From Chlorops oryzae (lineage: Eukaryota > Arthropoda > Insecta > Diptera > Chloropidae): DNA of 64,000 bases. The stretch's first letter is position 1; each line of letters begins with the position of its first letter. Shown here one piece after another: positions 10,148-21,412 of this stretch. The notes beneath the pieces were generated by a model. The model worked only from the letters and a program-made list of their open reading frames with translations, ran no database searches and had not been told where the DNA came from. Made by a program: the position numbers and the translations under genes. Location: positions 199,468 through 263,467 of the forward strand of contig CM035806.1 in assembly GCA_020466095.1 (NCBI GenBank). The letters run 5' to 3'.

Positions 10148-11443
10148 ACAGGTTGGCTGATAATTCCCCGGTCTGACACATAGATGGCGTCGCTAGTATT
10201 AAATGCATATTATTTTTATATAGTGGCAACCTTCAAATGATTCGTGTCAAAATTTGACGTCTGTAAGTCAATTAGTTTGTGAGATAGAGCGTCTTTTGTG
10301 AAGCAACTTTTGTTATTGTGAAAAAAAATGGAAAAAAAAAGGAATTTCGTGTTTTGATAAAATACTGTTTTCTGAAGAGAAAAAATACAGTGGAAGCAAA
10401 AACTTGGCTTGATAATGAGTTTCCGGACTCTGCCCCAGGAAAATCAACAATAATTGATTGGTATGCAAAATTTAAGCGTGGTGAAATGAGCACGGAGGAC
10501 GGTGAACGCAGTGGACGCCCGAAAGAGGTGGTTACCGACGAAAACATCAAAAAAATTCACAAAATGATTTTGAATGACCGTAAAATGAAGTTGATCGAGA
10601 TAGCAGAGGCCTTAAAGATATCAAAGGAACGTGTTGGTCATATCATTCATCAATATTTGGATATGAAAAAGCTCTGTGCAAAATGGGTGCCGCGCGAGCT
10701 CACATTTGACCAAAAACAACAACGTGTTGATGATTCTGAGCGGTGTTTGCAGCTGTTAACTCGCAATACACCCGAGTTTTTGCGTCGATATGTGACAATG
10801 GATGAAACATGGCTCTATCACTACACTCCTGAGTCCAATCGACAGTCGGCTGAGTGGACAGCGATCGGTGAACCGTCTCCGAAGCGTGGAAAGACTCAAA
10901 AGTCCGCTGGCAAAGTAATGGCCTCTGTTTTTTGGGATCGGCATGGAATAATTTTTATCGATTATCTTGAGAAGGGAAAAACCATGAACAGTGACTATTA
11001 TATGTCGTTATTGGAGCGTTTGAAGGTCGAAATCGCGGCAAAGCGGCCCCATATGAAGAAGAAAAAGGTGTTGTTCCACCAAGACAACGCACCGTGCCAC
11101 AAGTCATTGAGAACGATGGCAAAAATTCATGAATTAGGCTTCGAATTGCTTCCCCACCCACCGTATTCTCCAGATCTGGCCCCCAGCGACTTTTTCTTGT
11201 TCTCAGACCTCAAAAGGATGCTCGCAGGGAAAAAATTTGGCTGCAATGAAGAGGTGATCGCCGAAACTGAGGCCTATTTTGAGGCAAAATCGAAGGAGTA
11301 CTACCAAAATGGTATCAAAAAATTGGAAGGTCGTTATAATCGTTGTATCGCTCTTGAAGGGAACTATGTTGAATAATAAAAACGAATTTTGACAAAAAAA
11401 TGTGTTTTTCTTTGTTAGACCGGGGACTTATCAGCCAACCTGT
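10148..11443 (+). mobile_element. mariner element, irritans (Himar1-like) type, 1296 bp
   Basis: ACAGGTTGGCTGATAATTCC at the left and the complement of ACAGGTTGGCTGATAAGTCC at the right; one mismatch over the 27-bp ends. TA flanks both sides (10146-10147, 11444-11445). Length and ends match horn-fly Himar1 (1288 bp). It sits inside a DINE-1-like copy, whose halves are at 10111-10147 and 11446-12026. High similarity suggests a recent arrival; horizontal transfer is well known for this family. Confidence 0.95.
10318..11376 (+). CDS. mariner transposase, long ORF without its proper ATG
   Basis: The long frame opens at GTG 10318 and gives about 350 residues. It keeps the N-terminal DNA-binding helix-turn-helix part (LIKYCFLKRKNTVEAKTW), the WVPREL linker signature, and YSPDLAPSDFFLF. 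Catalytic aspartates are at codons 10801 (MDETW), 11083 (HQDNAPCH) and 11188 (PSDFF), the second and third separated by 34 residues, so the D,D34D triad is complete. The family start ATG is at 10328 but reads out of frame, because the A-run just after it has nine A's and the frame ends within ten codons. The first in-frame ATG comes after the first DNA-binding motif. The enzyme is therefore probably not made from this copy, unless the A-run length is an assembly error. Confidence 0.9.
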   Translation: MKKNGKKKEFRVLIKYCFLKRKNTVEAKTWLDNEFPDSAPGKSTIIDWYAKFKRGEMSTEDGERSGRPKEVVTDENIKKIHKMILNDRKMKLIEIAEALKISKERVGHIIHQYLDMKKLCAKWVPRELTFDQKQQRVDDSERCLQLLTRNTPEFLRRYVTMDETWLYHYTPESNRQSAEWTAIGEPSPKRGKTQKSAGKVMASVFWDRHGIIFIDYLEKGKTMNSDYYMSLLERLKVEIAAKRPHMKKKKVLFHQDNAPCHKSLRTMAKIHELGFELLPHPPYSPDLAPSDFFLFSDLKRMLAGKKFGCNEEVIAETEAYFEAKSKEYYQNGIKKLEGRYNRCIALEGNYVE

Positions 11444-11445
11444 TA

Positions 11446-12026
11446 TATATATTCTTGATGCAGGGTCGATAACTGAATCGATTTAGACATGTATGTCTGT
11501 CCGTCTGTCTGTGGTCGGATCTCCTTCTAAACGGCTGGAACAATCGTGTCAAAATTCGGCACACAGGTACAGTATGATCCTAAGTGAAAATGGGCGATAT
11601 CCGCCCACTGCCACGCGCCAAAATGGAAAATTTTTCGTTACTTCTGAATAAAAAAGCGTAGAGTTACTTAATTTTTTTTAAAGTATACGATCATAAATAT
11701 CGCTCAACATTTATTTTTTTTGTCATTTTATAGGTACTCATAAATATGAGTGCGGAATATGAGTGGCTCTAATATGTTCTCCTTCGGTAAATGACTTTGG
11801 ACTTTTATAGGACGACCCTTGCAAGAAGGGTAACAAGCTCTTTAAGACTCTTAAAAGAGTTCATTATGAAGGTTCCGAATTCAAATTTTGTTTGGCCCAC
11901 TATTAAGCTCAAAAACATTAATTTTGCGTATCTTCCGTACAAAATGGCAAAACATAGTGCGTCAACATTGTCGGAACCCTGGGTAGGTATATCGAAGTCG
12001 GGCTTGGCCGACCTTCAGCTTTCTTA
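11446..12026 (+). mobile_element. DINE-1-like element, 3' portion, split by mariner and cut by a Harbinger-like insertion
   Basis: AACTGAATCGATTTAGACATG, GTCTGTCCGTCTGTC, CCGCCCACTGCCACGC, and the 3' stem region CGAAGTCGGGCTTGGCCGAC with CTTTCTTA. It stops at TTCTTA where the next element begins. The 5' part lies left of the mariner (10111-10147). Confidence 0.7.
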
Positions 12027-12432
12027 GGCTGCGTGCACACTGGATCACACGAAACGAAACGAAACGAAAAACAAACGATTTTCAAAAACAAGTACATTGT
12101 GCCTTATGAGAGCGAACTAACCAGATTAGTCATAACCAGTGCCGGCCACCACTACATTTACTAATTGCGTTTGTATGCGTGCACATTACACAGCGAGAAA
12201 CAGTTGTTGGTGTTTTCATACAAAATTGCTGCATACATTTTTCTTAGAGCCGAAAAATTTTGTTCTTTATGTCCCTGGATCGATATGTCGCAAAAACTCG
12301 ATGCCTCGTCGAAGAAGTAGGGATGGGTCATTTTGGAGCTTTTTCAGCTCATCTTGAGCTCTTTTATCTTGAAAATGTACGGTGTAGAGCAGAGAATTAT
12401 TGTACAAATCAATGATGTGCTGAATTTATATA

Positions 12433-14097
12433 CAGTATGTGGAAAAAATAAGTTGTCAAAATCAACACGGCTCTTTCAAATGATCTAACGGTTTTTCTCT
12501 GTTTGCGTTTGCTTTGTTTTCAACAAAAATAGGGAGTTCCCCTAAAAAACTAAAACGACGTGCAATTCGGAGTGATTTCAGTAAACAACGCGTAATTCGC
12601 ACAGCATTCCTTCGATATAGTTGCCGGTGTGACGTTGCAAAAATAAGTTGTCAGCTAAAGTGTCCATCGTTTTTTATAGGAAAAACTGATATCAAGTAAA
12701 CAATATTTTTTTACAAAGTATAATCAAGTTCAAATTATCTATTTTTAAATATAATTGGTGAGTTTTGCTATAAAAAATATATTTTTAATTTTTTTTTCGT
12801 AAATAGTCCGTGTTTTCTTATAGGATACCTTTAAATCAATAGAAAAATGCCTAAATTTAGGCAATTGAAGGACGAGGAGCGGTCTGCTATTATAAATTTA
12901 TATAAAGACGGCCATACACAGAGGTATATAGCAGAAAAATTTAATAAAAGTCAAATGGCAATATGGAAAGTCATCAAAAAATATAAAGAAGAACACCGAG
13001 TTTGCAGAAAAATGAGGCCTGGACGTCCAAAAATAACAACTGAAAGAACGGATAAGAGAATTTTAGAAATTTCGAATGCTGATCCGTTCAAATCAGTACC
13101 AAAAATTAGGGCACAGTTGTTAAATGAAGGCAAACAGGCACCTTCAGTGTACACAATACGCAACCGCTTACGTCAAAGCAATAAGCATGGTCGAGTTGCT
13201 CGTAAAATTCCGTTTATAAGCAAGTTAAACAAACAGAAAAGGCAAAGAATTTTATGAGGAACACATATTAAAGCCTCTAAGATTTTGGCATAATGTGCTT
13301 TGGACAGATGAGTCTATGATTAGGCTTAAATACTCTCACGGCATGGTGTATGTTTGGCGCAACCCCAAAGAACAGCTTTCATACAAATGCACTCTACCCA
13401 CATTTAAGTCGTTAGAAAGGGGTTTGATGATTTGGGGTTGCTTATCAGCGGATGGTACTGGTAGTATAGTTCTTCTTGAAGGAAAAATAACTGCAAAAGT
13501 TTACCTAAAAATTCTAGAGAAGACTGCAATACCAGAAGGTAGACGCCTAATAGGGCAAAATTTTATCCTTCAACAGGACAATGCACCTATACACACGGCA
13601 AAATTAATAAAAGACTATTTTAGAAGGGAAAATATAAATGTCTTAAAGTGGCCCCCGCAGAGTCCGGACCTATCACCAATAGAAAATGCGTGGGCCATTT
13701 TGAAAATGCGTATTTCGGAGGATAAGCCCCAAAAATTGGAAGATTTGAAAGAATGCATCATTCGGCATTGGACTAATTTTCCACGGGATGAATGTAGGAA
13801 GCTTGTGGACTCGATGACTCACAGACTTGGACAAATGGCTATTCAAAACTTCGGGCATTCCGGATTTTAATTTGTTGACAACTTATTTTTGCAACACCTA
13901 TTTCGAGAGTATCATTTTATTTTTTTCCAAAGCTGGGTTAAAGTTTTTTTTTTCTTCAAATATATTTAATAGTTTAAGACTACACGATATCTAAAGCCTA
14001 GATTTGTAAAAAGAAGTCATTATGAAACACTGAAATAAATTTCGCTTACTCTACTTTGAAAATAATAGTCCTGACAACTTATTTCTTCCACATACTG
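12433..14097 (+). mobile_element. Tc1-family transposon, 1665 bp
   Basis: Left end CAGTATGTGGAAAAAATAAG and right end the complement of CAGTATGTGGAAGAAATAAG, flanked by TA on both sides (12431-12432, 14098-14099). A second copy of the AATAAGTTGTCA end motif lies inside each end (about 12640 and 13873), the nested-repeat (IR/DR-like) arrangement of many Tc1 elements. It encodes the frameshifted transposase listed separately. Confidence 0.9.
12847..13870 (+). pseudogene. Tc1-type transposase, DD34E, one frameshift
   Basis: ATG 12847 opens a 136-codon frame with the paired-like helix-turn-helix domain: RQLKDEERSAIINLYKDGHT, AEKFNKSQMAIWKVIKKY, then the GRPK-type hook MRPGRPKITTERTDKRI and a second HTH (RAQLLNEGKQAPSVYTIRNR). 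It ends at TGA 13255. The next frame is already open from about 13235 (EFYEEHILKPLRFWHNVLW) and runs to TAA 13868-13870. Catalytic residues are D at 13307 (WTDES), D at 13577 (QQDNAP) and E at 13682 (PIENAW), with 34 residues between the last two. Only one 1-nt shift near 13230-13255 separates this copy from a full ~340-residue transposase; total length fits the family. Confidence 0.9.
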
Positions 14098-14980
14098 TAT
14101 ATTATATAATAAAATAACTGAATGTTAAAAGCACGATGAAAAAATTCCTGAAGTACTTATAAAAAATTCATTTTCTTCGAAGTGTATCAAGGCTGATAAA
14201 AATTTACGTTCTCATCTAGCTTCATCCGCCGCAGCTCCGTCTCGCTTGACGTTTTCCACTCAACTGAACGAAATTTTGGCTCTCAGCTTTGCTTCTCATT
14301 TGATAGCAAATTTGTGCACATACGAGTGCTAACGCTCTTTTTGCTTCTAGCTTGCTTCCGTGGCCGGCACTGGTCATAACGAAACGAAATGAAACGCAAC
14401 GATTTTGAATAAGAATGAAAAGGGCTTTTTCTTGACAAATTAAACGAAAACGATACGTTTGATCCGATCTAGACGCATCCTTATTTCATATTTTAATTTT
14501 TGTTGAATTAATGCATTCATTTTATATTGACGGCTATTATTATAAATAAAAAATGCTTCACTTAAGGGCACTAATAGTTGAGTAGGCAAATGGTATCTTT
14601 TGAATTGAAAATAGCTGCCCTTGATATTCGCTGTTGTTTAACAATGTATTATTATTGTTTCACGTCACCATAAAACGGTGGGCAACAAACCGCTCAGCCC
14701 GTAGCCCGAAATCCGCAGCTTGTGGTAACACGTTGAAATATAGCAGTATGTATGTACCTACATAGCTATATTTGCCATAGCGCCAACCATAACTACATAA
14801 TACGATTTATTTCTAAAAGCTTTTACGCGTACAAGTATGTAGGCGAACTTGGGAGAGAAGAGCCGGAAAGCGCGCACTTGGAACGAAACAGTTCAGTGAA
14901 GCGTTCAATTCAATCGATTCATACAAATTTGCGTAAAAAACCGAGACTTTATTTTTCAAAGAAGAAAAGTTCGGTGACAG

Positions 14981-15050
14981 CAGTGCTCGGAGTTGAAAAT
15001 TTTTAAACGTGGTAGAGTTATAAAAAAAGAAGTGATAATTCTGTTTTTTG
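14981..15050 (+). mobile_element. Solo end of the CAGTGCTCGG hAT family
   Basis: CAGTGCTCGGAGTTGAAAAT followed by a GTGGTAGAGTTATAAA region, the same end as the complete element at 34082. No partner end is found within reach. Confidence 0.5.
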
Positions 15051-15177
15051 ATGAATGAAAAAGATGAATTCCAATTCTAGAATTGTTTCCAAATAAGCTG
15101 TATGGTATCTATTTGATATCTAAACGTGTCCATATTCTGTACTTATTTAACAATGTGCCAATTTGTATTGCACACCC

Positions 15178-15917
15178 TTAAGGGGGTCTTCTCATTCAAA
15201 ACCCGTTTTTTTGACCCTTTTTAAAAAAATTCTTATTTGAAAACGCAAAGAATAATTGAAAATTTTTTTTTTATTTATTGTATTACAAAAGGTTCAAAGT
15301 AAATAAAAAAATTTTTTTTGCCTCGATACGTGGGCTGTTCAAAAAGTAATGAGACTTCAAAGTTGGTGGTGAAAAAAAGGTGGTACGGCGGTCACGATTC
15401 CGGGTCTCCGGAGCGTCCGAAATGAAAAAAAAAAACGGGGTTATAATCAGTATAGATGTAATTCTCGGGTGAATCTCAAGCTTAATTTTGTGATTTTTTT
15501 TGACAAAATGGCGGCCATTCAAAAAAAAATTTCAATGTCGGGCTTTTTTTTTTGTAGTTTAGTGTAAAAAAAAATAGTAAAAAATTTTTTAAAATTATGG
15601 TCGAGGTTCACCCGAGAATGGTGACAATTCTGCGTCGATTCCACTTTGTTTCATGAAAATCGGTTCAGTTGAACTGGAGATATCATGGCCGCCAGTTCGA
15701 AAAACGTGGTTTCGATATAAACGCGTTTAAAGTTTGAAGCAACGCAAAATTACTCGTTTTAGCGCAGATCTTGCTCGACAAAGAAGGCTATATCCTCTGA
15801 AATATTTCGAATTTCAAAAAATCCTTTTAGGGGCATATTCACAACTACCCAAGCTATAAATAAATGTAAAAAAAAAAAAGTCGAAAAAAAAGTTGCTCAA
15901 TGAGAAGACCCCCTTAA
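15178..15917 (+). mobile_element. TTAA-flanked MITE, copy 1 (740 bp)
   Basis: TTAA then GGGGGTCTTCTCATT; right end the complement, then TTAA. An inner inverted pair TTCTCGGGTGAA/TTCACCCGAGAA flanks the middle. Near-identical copies are at 30289 (same orientation) and 41248 (reversed). The TTAA target suggests piggyBac-type mobilisation, although the TIR starts GGG rather than CCC. Short ORFs inside are not conserved as proteins. Confidence 0.8.
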
Positions 15918-16017
15918 GCGCCAAAGCTGCCATACTTAAAAACAAATTTAACGTTTTCCAAGCAATAGGGAGCAGCCAACATGTTTTGTAAAATAGATTG
16001 CATTTATGGATAACATA

Positions 16018-16323
16018 TCCCAGCCTGGTGTTGTCAACATAAGAAAAAAAAAAACTGTTTTCAAATTATTTCACAAGCTGTGTACAATGCCATACACCCG
16101 GTATATAGCTTGTGTATGGAACGAAGCGACCTAAACCGGTATTTTTTCATTATTTCAATATACCAATGCTATACACAGTGAATCCAGTTTTCACACCACG
16201 GCACATCTTGGGACATGTATTAGAAAAAGTGGACAGGTCCCGTATATTTGCAGCGTGCTGTGCACAGCCTTCTGTGTGCTATGCACGTGTTCGAGCACCT
16301 CCTGTACACAGTTCCGGCTGGGA
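16018..16323. mobile_element. MITE with TCCCAGCC ends, copy 1
   Basis: TCCCAGCC...GGCTGGGA ends with about 300 bp between. A second copy at 54662 shares the block ACAATGCCATACACCCGGTA and the 3' part GTACACAGTTCCGGCTGGGA. No clear target duplication. Confidence 0.65.
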
Positions 16324-16329
16324 TTCAAC

Positions 16330-16376
16330 TGAATTTCTCTTTCTCTCTCGCTCTCGCTCTTTCACTCTTTCTCTTT
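16330..16376 (+). repeat. CT-rich low-complexity tract
   Basis: TCTCTTTCTCTCTCGCTCTC-type run directly after the TCCCAGCC MITE. Confidence 0.7.
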
Positions 16377-16639
16377 GAACAGTACAAAATTCGAAGCTTT
16401 TCAGTCTGAGTTCACATATGGTTGGTAAGATCAAGAATGCCCAAAAAATAGATATAACTACTGATACAGATCAAAATATGTTCATATGGAAAATGAATGT
16501 TCATTCAAGTGGTGCAAAAGGATGTTTTGACACTCGATTCTTTTCCCATTAAATGTTATATCTATTGTTCATATTTGTACTGCTTTAATAAATTGAATAT
16601 GACCACCATATTTGGACAATGGCTTGATAAAGCTTTCCA

Positions 16640-17060
16640 CAATGTTTTGCATGCCTAGTGCAAGCAAACGGTAGGGCTCTGCGCTCAGTGGGTGATGAGG
16701 ATGTATGAGTGTGTGCTGAATGTGTTTTCACCTGTACGCTGGTTGACTGGTTGACTAGTTGAGTGGTTCAGTCTGGCCGTTCAGTTAAGCTTAGTTGAAT
16801 TTCTGCTGTTTACCATACACGAATGTCATTATTGTCGTCGTTATCAACGTCAACGTCGCAGTCGTAGTCGCAGTCGCCGCAGCCGTCATTGTCGTCGTGT
16901 TCGCTATTACCATAGTATTCTTCGGTTTTGACGCTGTTAATATAATTATTGAGCAACGTCGCTGGGCCCGTTTATTTTCTTTTGCCTTCGTAGGAACTTT
17001 TCTCCGGCTCTCGTTTCGCAGTGATTAAGAAAACTCGACCGTGTTTGGCCGCGTAACACT
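16640..17060 (+). promoter_or_regulatory. Less AT-rich block with initiator-like motifs; candidate noncoding 5' exon or promoter
   Basis: Contains GGTTCAGTCTGGCCGTTCAGTT (two TCAGT initiator-like sites near 16766 and 16780), then GTCGTCGTTATCAACGTCAA-type triplet repeats and a GC-richer part to about 17050. It stands out from the flanking AT-rich DNA and is upstream of the first Pkn coding exon on the same strand. This is suggestive only; no TATA box or splice donor is decisive. Confidence 0.2.
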
Positions 17061-18279
17061 TAACGCAAATTTTTTCAAAAAATTATAAATATATACTTAT
17101 AAAAGCTCTTCATTAACTCTCGAATCATCTAAAAATTAATAATGAAGTCGTCTCTAAAATAATAATCCCAAGTGCTGAACACCTTAAAGAGGAATTTTCG
17201 TTCAATTTTGATCAACTTCAAAATCAGTGGTGTTTGACTTGAATAAATCGGAGACCCTTTCAAAAAAAAAAAAAAAAAAAAAAAAAAATTATAAAAATAA
17301 ATAAATAAAAAGTGGAAAATGTAACAAAACAGTTTGTGTGTATAACAAATTTAAAATTCCATGAATTTTACACTTTCTTAAGTAAAGAAGTTTAGAATTA
17401 TTATTTAAATATAGACTAAAAAATTTAACAATTTTATAACCGCCAATGTTGCGTCAGAGAACTTTACTTACGTGAAGTCTCATTGCACCCTTTCCCTTAA
17501 ATTCCGTCCGTGTTCTTATCGACCGATGTTATTTGACTTTAAAGCGTTTTTTTTTTGCGCCCGATCACCGTACATATGTTTGTATAGTGTGTAATTTTGA
17601 AAATGGGCGAATTTCATTAGTCAGAGAAGCAAGCTGGGTAATTCCGAAAACCATTGCTTAATATTAAAGACTTCTATCATATTGTCTCTTTTCTGGGTTT
17701 TCTTAGACCCTTCAATGGATTTTTGGTGTGGATTAAATCAATGGATTATGAACACCGGCGGCGGTGGTGCGTCGAGTCACCCAATTTTCTGGTCTATCCG
17801 AAGTGTCCAAATTTTCGAGGTCCGTCCTATGTATGGTAGTACAAAAAGCCCAAATTATCAGCGGTTTTTTTTTATCATTTCTCAATTTATATTCCAAAGC
17901 TCTTTCTCACTTGCTCTTATGGTTCTCTCTATGCTCTTTGATTTTATTTTGTCATTTAAACTGATAATTTTTTTAGTGATAAGGTTTTTCTCATTGACAA
18001 AACACTGAATGGGTTGATTGTGGTGAACGTTTTGTAAACTGATAACTTTAAAATCTCTCTCGCTCGCTTTGTCGTTGTCGTTGTTGTTGTGGTTGTTGCT
18101 GTTGCTGTTGCTCTTGCTCTTGCTCTCTCTTTCGCCCAACGCTAATGCTCTAAATATTCAAACAAAATGATAAAAGACACCTGTTAATACATTGAGTATG
18201 TATGTTCACAGGCTTTTAAGTTCAAGAAGTTGCTGATATTGAAAACGTGTATTCGTGGTCTGATCTCTTGAGGCAATTA

Positions 18280-18900
18280 CAGTGCACTCGGGATAACGTC
18301 AACTAATTAAAAACGCGAGTGTTAACGTTTACCAGATTTTTGATTGAAACTATAATTTTTAAGCGTTTTATATTACTTATGGTTAACTAAAATCAACCAA
18401 TAATCGAATTCAAACAAATGTTTCTTTCAAAAAAAAAAAAAAAAAAAAAAAGAAACATTTCATATGAGATCATTTTGCTGATCGTTGAAATTTGTGACAT
18501 CATTTTGTTTCGCTCAAGCAGTAACATCTGCTCCTATTTTGAAATAAGTCGAGAATATTTCGTTTTTCTTGTAATGTAAGCATTTTTTGGATTTTTTGAA
18601 CTCATTTTATACGCAAAACATTCACAAGGACGAGAAAACAACTGAACAAAAATGGGCAAAAACTACCATTCTATGCATAAAACGGGATGCCTTAATTTAG
18701 AAACGACAATATACAACCGTATTTTAGAGCTTTCAGGTTTTGTTGACGCTTAAGACGTAGTCAAATTCCCCTTATTCAAGGTTGACCTTTTAGAGCTTTC
18801 AGGTTTTGTTGACGCTTAAGCGTAGTCAGTGTAATTAAAAAAGTGTTGAAGTTTTGGGATGTTGACGAAATAGGGGGTTGCCGTTAACCCGAGTGCACTG
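18280..18900. mobile_element. pogo-like MITE with TA target, 621 bp
   Basis: CAGTGCACTCGGGATAACG at the left; complement of CAGTGCACTCGGGTTAACG at the right; TA on both sides. A 40-bp direct repeat (TTTTAGAGCTTTCAGGTTTT core at 18722 and 18786) lies inside near the right end, where one copy has AAGACG and the other AAGCG. Confidence 0.75.
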
Positions 18901-19140
18901 TATGTACATTGCTTGTTATTTTCTATTTAAAATGGAATAACTTCTTTACTGCTTTAAAAAAAAAAACATAAATTTCAATTAAACAATTTATGCTTCCCTC
19001 CATGCTTCCCTCCAAATGTAATAACGCTCTCTTAAATAAAACGTCTCAGATAAAGGCGAAAGATGTAATTGCGCCTTATGATAAAATTATAATTTTCTGT
19101 TTGGCAAATTTAAAAAACTGATTTAAATTTTGTTATAATT

Positions 19141-20140
19141 AAAGTGGTCAAGCCCGTTTTGAAATACCCAAATGCTGACAATTATGAATAAATAATGTTT
19201 TACTTTAATTCTGGGCTGTGTGGGAGGGCTACATAAATTAGTTCCCTAACCATTCATTCGCCTTGGCGAACCTATGTTGCGAATTTGAAATTCTACGACT
19301 TTACTTCACAAGTTACGATAAACCTCAATAATGGGCTTATTTCGTTTTATGTCTGAGGAGGGCGGCGTCCAATTTTTGTCTGGAAATGTCTTTTTTCAAA
19401 ATTTACCAGCACAAAAATAAAATGTAAAGCTGTTAAGCCCGCAAGTTTACAAGCCATTCTTCCGACATTAAGCACTTGTTTGGCGTGGCTTAGTGGGCGG
19501 AAGTGCAGGGTCACTTAGGATTTTACTCGGACCCCGATATACATGCTGCAAATATTCGACTTCAATTGGTTCAGCCGTTTCGCCGTTTATCCGACAATTA
19601 CGGAAGCCCTTTGGACGACGGTCAGACGGACAGACGGACATGTCTAAATCGATTCAGTATGTCCCTTTTCGATCATTTCCATACCAAATATAATGGATAG
19701 TGTTCGAAGCTTCAAGTTAACTGTTACAAGATCGGCAAATCCACAGAATTAACAGTGCAAAGTGGGCGTTGTTCATTTTTACTTAGGATCATACTCGGAC
19801 CCCGATATACATGTGTACCAAATTTCGACTTCATTGGTTCAGCCGATATTTCGGAGTGATGATTTTCACATCGCACGGACGGACGGTACAGATCGGTCAG
19901 ACGGTTACAAGACGGACATGTCTAAATCGATTCAGTTTTTGATCGCTGATCATTTCTATAAATATATTTGTCTATATCTCCGAAGCTTAATTCTCACTGT
20001 TACAAGATCGGCAAATCCAGCAGAATGTAAACCAAGTGCCAAAAAATGAAATTGTTTCTATGCATAGCGTAAGAAGGGTACGTTTGTTCTGTGCGAATCT
20101 TGTACATAACAGCTAGAACTAAGCTCCGTAGATATAGACT
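19141..20140 (-). mobile_element. Rearranged DINE-1-like copies
   Basis: Two partial minus-strand copies in tandem (19141-19740, 19740-20015), each with CCCCGATATACATG, the GACGGACAGACGGACATGTC block and AATCGATTCAG, followed by a + oriented 5' end (AGCGTAAGAAGGGTA to CTCCGTAGATATAG, 20066-20140). The units belong to the same family as 211-1256. No protein is encoded. Confidence 0.65.
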
Positions 20141-20332
20141 AATATACTTAATTAAAGTTTTAATTTTTAATTATATTTTTTTATAGCTGCCGCTTAACTA
20201 ACTTTTAATTCAAGTTAATCTAAATTACCATATTCCTAGATTGGTCCATATATGCGACAAAGCCGCAAAAAGTGAGTTCGACCACCACCTCCCATCTATC
20301 CGAAAAAACTGGAAAATTCTGATCGTTTTGAG

Positions 20333-20553
20333 CAGGGTTCGAAAGGCTGTCTGCCAAACAGCCAAAGCACTAAAAAAAAATAGCTGTAGCTTTGGCTGCC
20401 GCTGTATAAATTTCAACAGCTCAGCTACAGCCAGAGCTTCAAAATAAAATCAATGTGCTGAAGATGAGCTGACCTGACCGCTGTGTAAATTTCATCAGCC
20501 TCAGTTCAGCTTCAGCCGTTTGGATAAAAAAGCTGCAGCTTTTTCGAACCCTG
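20333..20553. mobile_element. hAT MITE, 221 bp
   Basis: Ends CAGGGTTCGAAA / TTTCGAACCCTG; exact 8-bp target duplication GTTTTGAG (20325-20332, 20554-20561). The interior is built from repeated CAGC/GCTGCAGCTTT words. Confidence 0.85.
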
Positions 20554-21412
20554 GTTTTGAGCGCGCAAATCCATTTCATAGTGGCCTTATAACATGTACT
20601 TTGAATAATTTAAATTTTCTGGAAAAAAAAAGAAAAAAAAAACCAAATTTACGTCGTCCAAAATGCATAGATGGCTTTTGTCGTCAATAATTAACAACAT
20701 TTGATTCACTATTCAAAAGAAAGTACGCAAATCTTAATTGACTTCATTTGACATCGGCTTAATGACTGACACACATATGTAACATATGGTGACGTATGTA
20801 CGTTTTTAGGAAAATATGTGAACGTAGAGCAGTAGTGTAACATTTTCAGAATACTATTCTCGGTTAAAGCTTTAAATGTTCGTTTTATTGTCTTTTGTAT
20901 TCGCTGCTGAATCTTTTTTTTTTTTTTTATTTCTTTCAATTTTTATTTTGAATAAAAAACGAAATAAACTCACATAATAGAATGAAATCTCGAAACTTTC
21001 GAAAACCAAAGAAAGCGAATTGAAGGGGGGCGGGAAGGCGTTTCGATCCCAAAATTTTAAAAATATCACATTGGTCCGCAAGTCACGTATGAGCTTTTAA
21101 ATACTGAAAGTCAAAGTTAATTGGATTTTTATGGGGTCCACATCCACTTTCTTTTGAGCATAATTTCTAGAATGTGTAGTTAACACCAATCAAAATGCCA
21201 AAGACTTTTTAAGGAAGTCTCGAATATGGGAGCGGAAACTTCAAAAATTATATTGAGCAAGTTTTCGTAATCAATCGTATTTCTTTAGATCGATTGAGGC
21301 AAACAAAAATGTAACTGTTCAAAATAACAAAAAAAAAAAAAAAAAAAAAAAAAGTTGGATTTTTATTAAATTCAAAACGCAGAAATCGAACGAGATTGAA
21401 ATGAAACAAGTA

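Larger units (their letters stand above)
12137..14372. mobile_element. hAT non-autonomous element interrupted by a Tc1 element
   Basis: Ends CAGTGCCGGCCAC and GTGGCCGGCACTG are perfect complements. The 8-bp target duplication GTCATAAC is exact (12129-12136, 14373-14380), diagnostic of hAT. Removing the 1.67-kb Tc1 insert leaves about 570 bp with no transposase. Confidence 0.85.
12027..14480. mobile_element. Harbinger-like outer element (imperfect TIRs, TTA target)
   Basis: Left end GGCTGCGTGCACACTGGATC and right end the complement of GGATGCGTCTAGATCGGATC, with ACGAAACGAAACG repeats just inside the left end. TTA flanks both sides (12024-12026, 14481-14483), the usual 3-bp TWA target of PIF/Harbinger. 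Without nested inserts it is about 210 bp, so it is a MITE. TIR identity is only about 70%, so confidence is moderate. Confidence 0.5.

Noticed and set aside
14752..15006. 84-residue ORF as an alternative Pkn first exon
   Set aside because: Ends inside a solo hAT terminus (14981) and has no donor site; more likely repeat-derived.
16112..16378. 88-residue ORF overlapping the TCCCAGCC MITE
   Set aside because: The frame is not kept in the second MITE copy at 54846 beyond the shared block; not a gene.
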